A stretch of 64,000 nt of DNA from Paenibacillus guangzhouensis (lineage in GTDB: Bacteria > Bacillota > Bacilli > Paenibacillales > Paenibacillaceae), in NCBI RefSeq assembly GCF_009363075.1, contig NZ_CP045293.1, positions 4,154,001-4,218,000 of the forward strand, read 5' to 3'. Both the position numbers and the translations under genes were made by a program. Shown here piece by piece: positions 24,856 through 33,120 of the stretch. A model generated the notes under the pieces. It was not told where the DNA came from, did not search any database, and saw only the letters and a list, made by a program, of their open reading frames with translations. Numbering within the stretch: the stretch's first letter is position 1; each line of letters begins with the position of its first letter.

Positions 24856-25659
24856 CTATTTGTTTTCACTTCCTAGTGTCTCATGGGATTCCGGTTGAAG
24901 CAAGATTTGCGGCGCCCCATTCACGGGATGCGGAATAATAATCGGTTCCGTGCCGAAGACTTCATGGACACGCTCCCGGCTTAAGATTTCACTCGGTTCG
25001 CCGATGGCAACCTGTCTGCCGCCATGCAGCACCAGCAATTGATCACAATATTGCGCCGCTAAGTTCAGATCATGAAGGACGGCGATGATCGTTAATCCGC
25101 ATTCACGCTGCCACTTTCGCACATAATCCATGAATTGCAGCTGATACCGAATATCCAAATACGTCGTTGGTTCATCCAGCAGCAGAATTTCGGGTTGCTG
25201 CACCATCACTTTGCCGAGGGCGACACGCTGCCGTTGTCCCCCGCTGAGTTCATGAAGGGGCCGATCCAACAGCTGTGCGAGGTTCAATTGCTCTGCGATG
25301 CCGCCAATGAGCGTCGATGCGTCCGTCTGATCTTGGCCAAGCCAATTCTGGAATGGGAACCGCCCCATCTCCAGCACCTCCTGCACCGAATATCCGACAG
25401 GCGGCAGCGATTCCTGCTGCAGCACGGCTAGATGCTGGGACAGGGCTTTCCGCGAATACGCCGATAAAGACTTGTTGCGGATAACAATCTCACCCGCTGA
25501 TGTCGGCTCTACCCCGGATATACACTGCAGCAGCGTTGATTTCCCGCTTCCATTCGGACCGATAATGCCAAGGCAGGTTCCAGGCTCAACTTCAAAATGA
25601 ATATCCTGCAGCACCTTCGCAGCCCCATAATGCTTATCTACATGTTCGACTCGGATCAT
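24856..25659 (-). CDS. btuD: ABC transporter ATPase for corrinoid uptake
   Basis: A 267-residue FecE/BtuD-type ATPase: Walker A GPNGSGKST, Q-loop VLQQES, signature LSGGQRQR, Walker B LLLDEPTTYLD, and H-loop VLHDLN. A ~30-residue C-terminal extension follows the ATPase core. It overlaps the permease stop by four bases. Assignment to vitamin B12 rather than siderophores rests on the cobalamin riboswitch upstream and the cob genes downstream. Confidence 0.9.
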   Translation of the reverse strand: MIRVEHVDKHYGAAKVLQDIHFEVEPGTCLGIIGPNGSGKSTLLQCISGVEPTSAGEIVIRNKSLSAYSRKALSQHLAVLQQESLPPVGYSVQEVLEMGRFPFQNWLGQDQTDASTLIGGIAEQLNLAQLLDRPLHELSGGQRQRVALGKVMVQQPEILLLDEPTTYLDIRYQLQFMDYVRKWQRECGLTIIAVLHDLNLAAQYCDQLLVLHGGRQVAIGEPSEILSRERVHEVFGTEPIIIPHPVNGAPQILLQPESHETLGSENK

Positions 25660-26702
25660 GAGAATCGACCCCTTCGCGTTTTTTTGTTACGGTGCAGCAG
25701 ATAGGCGAAGAACGGCGCGCCGATAAATGCGGTAACCACACCGAGCGGAATTTCCGTCGGTGCTAGGACGGACCGGGCCAGGGTATCTGCAATGACCATA
25801 TAGATTCCTCCGCCGATCGCGGATAGAGGAACGATCAGTCGATAGTTCGAACCGACCAGCAATCGAATCATATGCGGAACGATCAAGCCCACGAAGCCGA
25901 TCACCCCCGATACGGATACGGCTGCAGCGGTCATGAAGGTCGCAGTTAATAAGATGATCATTTTCGTACGATCCACGCGAATTCCCAAATGCGCTGCCTC
26001 GCGTTCTCCGAGTGCGAGAATGTTCATCGTCCTTGCGTAACTCATTACAATGATAAAGCCAATCGCCAAATAAGGTCCGAGCACTGCAGTATATGCCCAT
26101 CCGCGCAGGGATAGGCTGCCCATGAGCCAGAACATAATCTCATTAATCGTCTTATCCGATAATGCGACAAGCAAGGACACGAACGCCCCCAGAAACGCCT
26201 GCATGACGACACCAGCGAGGATAAGCCGTTCCGTTGGAATTTTGCCTTCATCCTGCGCAAGCCGCATGACAACCCATAACGTTAGAACACCTGTCGTGAA
26301 AGCGACGATCGGGACCGACCACTGGCCAACAAGCGAGTATTGGATGCCAAAATAGATCATAAACGCCGCGCCAACGGAAGCGCCGGAAGATACGCCAAGC
26401 GTGTAAGGATCCGCAAGCGGATTACGGAGAACACCCTGAAATGCCGCACCGGATAGGGACAGACAAGCCCCTACCAATACGCCAATCGCGATGCGAGGAA
26501 TCCTCACCTTCAATAAGATCTGATCATAGGAAGAGGGCCATGTCTTCGGAATCATATCTTGGAACCATGGGATCTGATGCAGCAGAATGGCTGGAATTTG
26601 CTGCAGCGGAATATGCACTGAGCCAATGGTAGCCGAGACGCAAATCGTAAAAAGGAGGAGGAGTATTCCTCCCCCTCCCCACAGCAATCCTGTTCGGTTC
26701 AT
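25656..26702 (-). CDS. btuC: FecCD/BtuC-type permease for corrinoid uptake
   Basis: 348 residues and about ten transmembrane helices, the FecCD family norm. Signature segments are RIPRIAIGVLVGACLSLSGAAFQGVLRNPLADPYTLGVSSGASVGA and the coupling-helix region ERE..LG, followed by GVIGFVGLIVPHMIRLLVG. It forms the channel with BtuD and receives substrate from BtuF. Its start overlaps the btuF stop. The N-terminal helix is preceded by only a few residues (MNRTGLLW). Confidence 0.92.
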   Translation of the reverse strand: MNRTGLLWGGGGILLLLFTICVSATIGSVHIPLQQIPAILLHQIPWFQDMIPKTWPSSYDQILLKVRIPRIAIGVLVGACLSLSGAAFQGVLRNPLADPYTLGVSSGASVGAAFMIYFGIQYSLVGQWSVPIVAFTTGVLTLWVVMRLAQDEGKIPTERLILAGVVMQAFLGAFVSLLVALSDKTINEIMFWLMGSLSLRGWAYTAVLGPYLAIGFIIVMSYARTMNILALGEREAAHLGIRVDRTKMIILLTATFMTAAAVSVSGVIGFVGLIVPHMIRLLVGSNYRLIVPLSAIGGGIYMVIADTLARSVLAPTEIPLGVVTAFIGAPFFAYLLHRNKKTRRGRFS

Positions 26703-27706
26703 TATTTCACCAAATCCGGATAGATCGCCTTCGCCATCGCGATCAAACCTTCGGTTAGACGCGGGCCCGGTCTGCTAAGCAAGTTGCCATCCACGCCAAT
26801 CACTTGATTATTCTTAATTGCATCGATTTGATCCCAGCCGCTGCGACCTAGAATGATATCTTTAATCGGTTTGCCCGTCTCATAATCTTTGGCATCGTTC
26901 GCGAATAGAATGACATTCGGATTCGAATGAATAATATTCTCTTCATTAATCTGTACCCAGCCTTGTACGTCGGATGCCACGTTCACACCGCTGGCGATGG
27001 AGATCAGTTCATCCATGAATTCACCTTTACCGACCGTCCAGCCTGGGGAGAATTCAATGTATACTTTCTTCTTCTGATCTGCAGCGACATTCTTCACGGC
27101 TTCAACAACCGAATCGCGGTCTGCTTTCATTTTATCGATCACTTTTTTCGCTTCTGCTTGGCGGTCGGTAATTTGACCATATACTTCGATATTTTTCATA
27201 ATATCTTCAAGTGTCTTCGGCTCAACTTTGAAAATTTTAATGCCCAGATCACGAAGCTTTTTCACGGATTCTTCTTTCATCGAAATACCCGTGAAGACGA
27301 TATCCGCATTGGCACCAATCACCGCTTCTTCATTCGGCTGCGTAATACTGCCCATTTTTGGCTTTGAGCTCGCTGCTGCCGGGTAATCGTCATAGTCCGA
27401 TACACCAACGATTTGTTGATCCAATCCAAGTGCGAAGAGGGACTCGGTCTCTGCTGGCGACACCGATACGATCTTCTCAGGTGCTTTCTCAAATGTAAAT
27501 TCCTCGCCTGTCGCATCCTTAATCGTCAGCGGATACTTCGTCTTGAGGTCTGATGTTTCAGCTGTGTCCTTCTGCTCATGATTGCTGTGTTCTGTCTGAG
27601 CTCCTTGCTTCGCTGCATCCTCCGTACCCTTCGAACCGCAAGCCGCGATACTAACTACGAGTGCGAGAATGAGCGCCCACGTTGATAACCCTTTCCAAAT
27701 CTTCAT
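26702..27706 (-). CDS. btuF: Corrinoid-binding lipoprotein of the ABC importer
   Basis: 334 residues with a lipoprotein signal peptide (lipobox SIAAC, Cys ~23), a short acidic linker and a class III periplasmic-binding fold. The opening PLTIKDATGEEFTFEKAPEKIVSVSPAETESLFALGL is the BtuF/FepB hallmark. The final segment SRPGPRLTEGLIAMAKAIYPD is typical of BtuF. It captures cobalamin or cobinamide outside the cell. First gene after the cobalamin riboswitch and terminator. Confidence 0.9.
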   Translation of the reverse strand: MKIWKGLSTWALILALVVSIAACGSKGTEDAAKQGAQTEHSNHEQKDTAETSDLKTKYPLTIKDATGEEFTFEKAPEKIVSVSPAETESLFALGLDQQIVGVSDYDDYPAAASSKPKMGSITQPNEEAVIGANADIVFTGISMKEESVKKLRDLGIKIFKVEPKTLEDIMKNIEVYGQITDRQAEAKKVIDKMKADRDSVVEAVKNVAADQKKKVYIEFSPGWTVGKGEFMDELISIASGVNVASDVQGWVQINEENIIHSNPNVILFANDAKDYETGKPIKDIILGRSGWDQIDAIKNNQVIGVDGNLLSRPGPRLTEGLIAMAKAIYPDLVK

Positions 27707-27759
27707 CCTTGTCTCTCTCCCCTTTTTCTTGATTCATGCTGAACGCTTGAACAGAGAAA

Positions 27760-27786
27760 ACCCCAGATCCTAGAAGGACCCGGGGT
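27760..27786 (-). terminator. Terminator stem between the cobalamin riboswitch and btuF
   Basis: Minus strand: ACCCCGGGTCC / GGATCTGGGGT stem followed by TTTTCTCT. Its place after the aptamer and before the first gene makes it the likely expression platform, with cobalamin binding favouring termination. Confidence 0.75.
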
Positions 27787-27884
27787 ACGTCAATTTCGGA
27801 ACAAACGGTATGTACGCAGATTGTATGCCATACCTCTTCCAACTGAGCGCAACCCTTTCCTCGAAGGTTTGTCATTCGTATCCA

Positions 27885-28097
27885 TAGGCAGGTCTCCTGA
27901 CTTATGGGTCTTTCATGCCCTCGCCTTCCCATTCCTTTTGATAGAACAGTGGCCATTGAGGTCATCCCCAGATTACAGTGGCGGGACCGTCCCGGATTTG
28001 CACCGGATTCCCTTTTAACCCAATCGATACGCTTCTCGCACCGATCAGGACCTATAAATTTCCTATTCAATTCAGGCTATGCCTTTCAGCCTTCCAC
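27885..28097 (-). ncRNA. Cobalamin (AdoCbl) riboswitch
   Basis: On the minus strand the conserved B12 box GTCAGGAGACCTGCC lies at 27901-27887. The core GAATCCGGTGCAAATCCGG...CGGTCCCGCCACTGT falls at about 28010-27975, with GCCACTG at 27982-27976. The 5' part GGTGGAAGGCTGAAAGGCATAG starts just after the promoter at 28104. The order and spacing match the cobalamin riboswitch class. It should control the whole btuFCD-cobTUSQ operon. Confidence 0.95.
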
Positions 28098-28103
28098 CTA
28101 GTT

Positions 28104-28132
28104 ATTATAGGGGAAAAGCCCCCACCTTACAA
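28104..28132 (-). promoter_or_regulatory. Promoter of the riboswitch-controlled cobalamin operon
   Basis: Minus strand TTGTAA (28132-28127), 17-base spacer, TATAAT (28109-28104), placing transcription start just before the aptamer. The spacer holds a small GGGG/CCCC palindrome. Confidence 0.7.
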
Positions 28133-28241
28133 CTAAATAAGTCGCGTTTTTGTGGGGTCGCGATTTGAATTTCGAAGAGGAAATCTTTATCATCATAACT
28201 AATGAATATCGAACCTGTTATAGAAAGAGAGGAATGCTCTC

Positions 28242-28946
28242 ATGGATAGAATCATGATTGTAGAAGACGATCCCAAAATACACACCTTGCTCAAGGAGCA
28301 GCTAGAAAAGTACGGCTATGAAGCTGTCGTCGCGGATGATTTCGACCGTATCGCAGATCAATTCACCCAAATTGAACCCAATCTCGTCCTGCTCGATGTT
28401 AATTTGCCGAAATTCGATGGATTCTACTGGTGCCGCCAAATCCGTCAAATCTCGACCTGCCCGATCCTCTTCATCTCAGCTAGAGAAGGGAAAATGGAAC
28501 AAGTCATGGCGCTGGAGCATGGTGCCGATGACTATATTACGAAGCCGTTCGATTATGAGATTGTCATGGCCAAAATCGCCAGCCACCTGCGCCGTGCCTA
28601 TGGAAGTTACGCGCCAAAGGCTTCGGAACGTTCCTTGAGTCTCCACGGCCTTACCCTGCTGCCTGAACGGCTTGAAGTCTCCTTAGCGGATCAGAGTATG
28701 GAGCTGCTGCGCAAAGAATCGCTATTGCTGGAAATCCTCGTTGAACGCTATCCGCGCGTCGTAAGCCGCGATCGAATTCTGGAGAAGCTATGGGACGAGA
28801 ACCACTTCGTCGACGAAAATACGCTCAATGTATATGTCACGCGCCTTCGCAAGAAGCTGAAGGATCTGGGCATCGAAGATGCAATTGAGACAGTTCGGGG
28901 GGCGGGCTATCGCCTGAAAGTAACCTGGGCGGATGTCTCCTCATGA
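28242..28946 (+). CDS. OmpR-family response regulator, BceR type
   Basis: A 234-residue regulator with a receiver domain (acidic pair VEDD at 8-10, phospho-acceptor Asp52 in LLDVNLP, Lys in TKPFDYE) and a winged-helix DNA-binding domain (~135-230) ending RGAGYRLKV. It is the first of four overlapping genes forming a Bce-like module and should activate the downstream ABC transporter genes when the cell is exposed to a cell-wall-active peptide. GAGAGGAA precedes the ATG. The stop overlaps the kinase start by four bases. Confidence 0.92.
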   Translation: MDRIMIVEDDPKIHTLLKEQLEKYGYEAVVADDFDRIADQFTQIEPNLVLLDVNLPKFDGFYWCRQIRQISTCPILFISAREGKMEQVMALEHGADDYITKPFDYEIVMAKIASHLRRAYGSYAPKASERSLSLHGLTLLPERLEVSLADQSMELLRKESLLLEILVERYPRVVSRDRILEKLWDENHFVDENTLNVYVTRLRKKLKDLGIEDAIETVRGAGYRLKVTWADVSS

Positions 28947-29959
28947 GGCTGTTCCTTCGTGATCATATCCCACTAATGATTGTACTCGGAATTCAAATCG
29001 TCATGACTTCTATCGTCTATGCTTTTAATGACGGCTCGGCATTATCAACCATTAGTTATGTCTTCATCATCAGCCTTTTTCTCTTGCTGGTCTTCCTCGT
29101 CTATCAATATGTGACCAAGCGGGGATTCTATGCCAGATTATCAAATCCGGAAGCGTCGATGGAGCCGATCTTTACCTCGAAGAGCAGAAGATTCACACCG
29201 ATTGAACAGGCCCTGCAGGACCTGCTCGTAGACCAGTTCCGTCTGACGCAGCAAGAGCTGCATCACGCAGAGAATCGGATGAATCGCCATGTCACGTTTA
29301 TGAATCAATGGGTGCATGATATGAAGACGCCGCTCTCAGTCATCCATATGACGATTCAAGATGAAGATGAGCCGATTTTTGACAGCATACGGGAAGAGAC
29401 GGACCGGCTGGCTAAAGGGTTGGAGACCGTATTGTATATGGCGAGGCTGGATAGCTTCGAACATGATTTCTATATTGAAGAGGTCGATCTCGCTCAGCTA
29501 TTCGGGCAATTCGTGAAGCAAAATAAACGATTGTTCATTCGCAGCCAAGTTTTCCCGAAAATCGAGATCGAAGCGCATCAAGTGGTGCTCTCCGATGAGA
29601 AGTGGCTTGGCTTTGTCTTCAGCCAAATTTTGAATAATGCCGTCAAATATTCCGCAGGCAAGAGCCGCTCCATTGAGATCAGCACGTACATGGAAGAGGA
29701 GGAGACGGTCGTCGAGGTGCGCGATTTCGGCATCGGCATTCCCGCACATGATGTGGATCGCGTATTCGAGCCGTATTTTACCGGGGAAAACGGGCGACAA
29801 TATGCCGCTTCCACCGGCATGGGCTTATATCTCGTCCATGAAATCTGCAGCCGTCTCGGCCATCGAATTACCATCTCATCCGAGCAAGGCGTAGGCACGA
29901 GCGTACGGATTTATTTCACCAATACAACCGAAGACCATGATTTCCGGCGAAAGGAGTGA
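28943..29959 (+). CDS. Intramembrane-sensing histidine kinase, BceS type
   Basis: 338 residues. Two N-terminal helices (~10-28 and ~37-56) are joined by a very short external loop, so there is no sensor domain outside the membrane, the defining feature of BceS-like kinases. The phospho-acceptor is His125 in WVHDMKTPLSVI; the ATPase domain shows NNAVKYS, DFGIGIP and TGMGLYLV. Such kinases sense flux through the partner ABC transporter rather than the peptide itself. Overlaps both neighbours by four bases. Confidence 0.92.
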   Translation: MRLFLRDHIPLMIVLGIQIVMTSIVYAFNDGSALSTISYVFIISLFLLLVFLVYQYVTKRGFYARLSNPEASMEPIFTSKSRRFTPIEQALQDLLVDQFRLTQQELHHAENRMNRHVTFMNQWVHDMKTPLSVIHMTIQDEDEPIFDSIREETDRLAKGLETVLYMARLDSFEHDFYIEEVDLAQLFGQFVKQNKRLFIRSQVFPKIEIEAHQVVLSDEKWLGFVFSQILNNAVKYSAGKSRSIEISTYMEEEETVVEVRDFGIGIPAHDVDRVFEPYFTGENGRQYAASTGMGLYLVHEICSRLGHRITISSEQGVGTSVRIYFTNTTEDHDFRRKE

Positions 29960-29964
29960 GGCAC

Positions 29965-30735
29965 GTGGACATGCTTCAAGTTCGTAATATCAACAAAGTG
30001 TACAGCGGACGCAAGGCGTTCCGGGCATTGACCGACCTCAGCTTAACGATCCGCGAAGGTGAATTCGTCGGCATTATGGGACCATCCGGCAGCGGGAAGA
30101 CCACCCTCCTGAATGTCATCTCGACGATTGATATGCCGTCATCTGGCCAAATTCTCATTAACGGCAGCAATCCGTATAAGCTGCGCAAGAACAAGCTTGC
30201 CGCTTTTCGAAGACAGCAGCTCGGGTTCGTCTTTCAAGAATTCCATCTCATCGATACGTTAACCATCGGAGAGAACATCATTCTCCCGCTAACGCTTGAT
30301 GGCGTGCGCGTCTCTGAAATGGAAGAGCGGCTAAGCAGCATTATTCAGAAGCTTGGGATCAAAGATATTCGAGATAACAGCATTTTTGAAGTATCGCGGG
30401 GGCAGCAGCAGCGTGCCGCGATCGCACGCGCGATTATTCACCGCCCATCCCTCCTGCTCGCTGATGAACCGACCGGGAACCTGGATTCCAAAGCCTCCAG
30501 ACGTGTGATGGAGACGCTGCAGCATATTAATGAGACCGACCGCACCACAATGATGATGGTAACCCATGATCCGATCGCGGCAAGCTATTGCCACCGGGTC
30601 ATCTTTATTAAAGACGGAAGGCTCTATAATGAGATTGTTCAGGGGCAGAATCGTTCGGCCTTCTATCAGAAGATCATCAATGCGATCGCGCTTCTAGGAG
30701 GGGACGCGAATGAATTTTCTACAATTCGCGTTTAA
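29965..30735 (+). CDS. Antimicrobial-peptide ABC transporter ATPase, BceA type
   Basis: About 256 residues from the GTG at 29965, which follows AAGGAG by eight bases; a GTG at 29956 would overlap the kinase stop. Walker A GPSGSGKTT, Q-loop VFQEFHL, Walker B LLLADEPTGNLDS and H-loop VTHDP are intact. The signature motif reads VSRGQQQR instead of LSGGQQQR, a substitution at the glycine next to serine. With BceB it removes peptide antibiotics from lipid II-type targets. Its 3' end overlaps the permease gene by 26 bases. Confidence 0.9.
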   Translation: MDMLQVRNINKVYSGRKAFRALTDLSLTIREGEFVGIMGPSGSGKTTLLNVISTIDMPSSGQILINGSNPYKLRKNKLAAFRRQQLGFVFQEFHLIDTLTIGENIILPLTLDGVRVSEMEERLSSIIQKLGIKDIRDNSIFEVSRGQQQRAAIARAIIHRPSLLLADEPTGNLDSKASRRVMETLQHINETDRTTMMMVTHDPIAASYCHRVIFIKDGRLYNEIVQGQNRSAFYQKIINAIALLGGDANEFSTIRV

Positions 30736-32602
30736 TAACGTCAAGCGGCAGGCGAGGAAATATGCAGCTTATTTCTTCAGCAGCGCCTTCGCCGTGATGA
30801 TCTTCTTCCTATACGTTGCATTTAGCCTACATCCCAAAATTCAATCGAGCACGGTTAATGATCTCGTATTCGGTGGCATGACACTCGGGGCAAGCTCGAT
30901 CGTATTTTTCTCGTTCATCTTCATTCTCTACTCCACGGCCGTCTTCGTTCAAGCGCGAAGCCAGCAATTCGGCATTCTGACCGTCCTCGGAATGACGAAA
31001 AGGCAGCTGCGATTCATGTTGTTCTTGGAATTCTCCATCATTGGCATCGGTTCGATTATTACGGGGATTGTCACAGGACTTGTCTTCCTGAAATTATTCC
31101 TGATCATCGCATCGCTTGCCGTTGGTGGCAGCTCGATGACGTTCTATTTTCCAATCGCCGCGCTCGAAACGACGGTGATTACGTACGGTATTCTCTTCAT
31201 CTTCATATCGCCGTTGTCCTATCTGTTCATCGGTCGACAACCGCTGATGGAGCTGTTAACGGTTCGTCGTAAAAAGATGCGATTTCGCAGATCCTCCTAT
31301 TTCTTCGCGATCGTTGCGTTATGCTGCTTGATCTGGAGTTACGCGCAGGTTTTTCGAAAAGATGTAGGGGCGTTTTTCATCGCGTTTATGATTATTCATC
31401 TCGGCTTGTATGGCTTGTTCAGACATGTCCTTCCGATCGTGATGCGGTGGATGAAGAAGATCCGTCCGTTATATTGGAGCAAGACGAACCTGCTCAAATT
31501 ATCGGAGACGGAGCTCCGCATTCGCGAGAACGGGCTGATGTTCTACTTGCTCACCATTTTATGGTCCATTACTTGCCTATGTGTCGTCGTCCTCGTGTCG
31601 ATCCGATTCCTGATGGTCGTCTCGCCGTATCAAGAGCCATACCAGCTGTACTATGTCTCTTATATGAATAATGCGAATCAGGAGAAGCACATCCAGTATA
31701 TCGATCAGAACCTGCATGAAATGGGCATCACATTTGATAAAATACGCACTCCCTTGCTGCGAATTACGACAGCGCCCGACGCTTACGTCGATTATTTCAT
31801 GCGCTACCAGGAATATGTTCGCCTCGCCGAACATTATCATGCTAAGGTAGTCCCGCTACAGGATCATGAAGCGATTCGACTGTCCAGAGGAAAAGAGAGT
31901 GCATCGAAAAACCGCACCATCATTCAGGTTCCAGGGGTAGCAAGCTCGCTGGAGCTCATCAAGCAGCCCGAGATCAAGAAGAACTGGATGCCTGAGCTGC
32001 AAGGGAAGAACGGCAGCGTGCTCGTGATTACCGATGCCGTATACGAGACACTCGCCGCCAACAAGGCAGGCGAACGGATGACATTCTTCGGGTATCAATT
32101 CGCCAACAGCAAAAATGCGTTAACTTTGTTCGCCGTCGTCGAAAAAGAACTCGGGGCAACCGGCGTGCATGATGAATACGTGTTCTCCTTGGCGGCTTAT
32201 TATGAGTATCTCTTCCAGCAGATGCCGTATATCGTCATCTTTATCGGGCTATTCATTACGGCGGTGTTCTTCACCGCGGGGGCCAGCTTCGTCTATTTCA
32301 AAATCTATTCCGACTTGAACAAAGATCTCATTCAATTCCGGGCGCTCTACAACATCGGAGTTAGCATTCCGGAGCTTTATCAGATCGTCAAAACCCGCGT
32401 TGTCCTCATGATGGGGCTGCCGAGCTTGTTCGCGATATTGAATAGCGCAGGATTATTGATTTTCATCAAGCAGCAGGATGACACCTTGTTCAAATGGTTT
32501 CCGTTCGTCGTCTCCTTCGTGCTCTTCGCGTTAATTCAGGCCTGCTTCAGCTTCATTCTACGGAAGCGGTATTGGGCGCATATTGAGAATAGTTTGAAGT
32601 GA
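30710..32602 (+). CDS. Antimicrobial-peptide ABC transporter permease, BceB type
   Basis: A 630-residue FtsX/MacB-fold permease with about ten transmembrane helices and a large extracellular domain of ~200 residues between helices 7 and 8 (about residues 310-505), the layout specific to BceB-like detoxification permeases. The N-terminus MNFLQFAFNNVKRQARKYAAYF is characteristic. AGGAGGGG precedes the ATG, which lies within the 3' end of the ATPase gene. The extracellular domain is thought to set ligand choice in this family, so its sequence would predict which peptide is recognised; bacitracin- and lantibiotic-type ligands are known for relatives. Confidence 0.93.
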   Translation: MNFLQFAFNNVKRQARKYAAYFFSSAFAVMIFFLYVAFSLHPKIQSSTVNDLVFGGMTLGASSIVFFSFIFILYSTAVFVQARSQQFGILTVLGMTKRQLRFMLFLEFSIIGIGSIITGIVTGLVFLKLFLIIASLAVGGSSMTFYFPIAALETTVITYGILFIFISPLSYLFIGRQPLMELLTVRRKKMRFRRSSYFFAIVALCCLIWSYAQVFRKDVGAFFIAFMIIHLGLYGLFRHVLPIVMRWMKKIRPLYWSKTNLLKLSETELRIRENGLMFYLLTILWSITCLCVVVLVSIRFLMVVSPYQEPYQLYYVSYMNNANQEKHIQYIDQNLHEMGITFDKIRTPLLRITTAPDAYVDYFMRYQEYVRLAEHYHAKVVPLQDHEAIRLSRGKESASKNRTIIQVPGVASSLELIKQPEIKKNWMPELQGKNGSVLVITDAVYETLAANKAGERMTFFGYQFANSKNALTLFAVVEKELGATGVHDEYVFSLAAYYEYLFQQMPYIVIFIGLFITAVFFTAGASFVYFKIYSDLNKDLIQFRALYNIGVSIPELYQIVKTRVVLMMGLPSLFAILNSAGLLIFIKQQDDTLFKWFPFVVSFVLFALIQACFSFILRKRYWAHIENSLK

Positions 32603-32605
32603 GGG

Positions 32606-33047
32606 GGGCGAAATAACTGCTTTTTTGCAGTTATTTGGGGCGCAGCGAGCGACTTTGGGCGAAATAACTGCCTTTTAGCAGTTATTTGAGGCGTGGCGTG
32701 CGACTTTGGGGGAAATAACTGCCTTTTTGCAGTTATTTGGGGCGCAGCGAGCGACTTTGGGCGAAATAACTGCTTTTTGGCAGTTATTTGGGGCGCAGCG
32801 AGCGACTTTGGGCGAAATAACTGCCTTTTTGCAGTTATTTGGTGCGCAGCGAGCGACTTTGGGCGAAATAACTGCTTTTTGGCAGTTATTTGAGGCGTGG
32901 CGAGCAACTTTGGGAGAAATAAATGCTTTTTAGCAGTTATTTGGGGCGCAGCGAGCGACTATGGGCGAAATAGCTGCTTTTTTGCAGTTATTTGGAGTGC
33001 GGCGTGCGACTTTGGGGGAAATAACTGCTTTTTGGCAGTTATTTTCC
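32606..33047. repeat. Tandem array of nine 51-bp units, each with a 26-base palindromic hairpin
   Basis: Units begin at 32606, 32657, 32708, 32759, 32810, 32861, 32912, 32963 and 33014 (the last is truncated after its hairpin), a strict 51-base period. Each holds AAATAACTGC and GCAGTTATTT around a six-base T-rich loop, then a GC-rich linker (GGGGCGCAGCGAGCGACTTTGGGC). Stems are nearly invariant; loops vary at their first and last bases. There are no unique spacers, so it is not a CRISPR array. It fills the gap between the convergent bce and cbiB ends. Because 51 is a multiple of three, repeat-encoded reading frames open on both strands, but none has a ribosome site. Confidence 0.93.
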
Positions 33048-33073
33048 CATCACCCCATCTATACAACATAAAG

Positions 33074-33115
33074 AAGGGCTTGCCCATCTGCGTACCACGC
33101 AGAGGGTAAGCCCTT
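33074..33115 (-). terminator. Compound terminator hairpin of the second cobalamin operon
   Basis: AAGGGCTTGCCC pairs with GGGTAAGCCCTT, with an inner CTGCGT/ACGCAG hairpin. It lies directly after the cbiB stop (33121). Confidence 0.75.
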
Positions 33116-33120
33116 GTCAT

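Noticed and set aside
32606-33047. CRISPR array
   Set aside because: The repeat is continuous with no unique spacers, the loop and linker are repeated as well, and there are no cas genes.
32536-33109. Repeat-rich open frames on both strands across the 51-bp array (17-residue periodic peptides)
   Set aside because: The 51-base unit is a multiple of three and happens to lack stops in several frames; there are no ribosome sites and the same peptide repeats occur on both strands, so these are artefacts of the DNA repeat.
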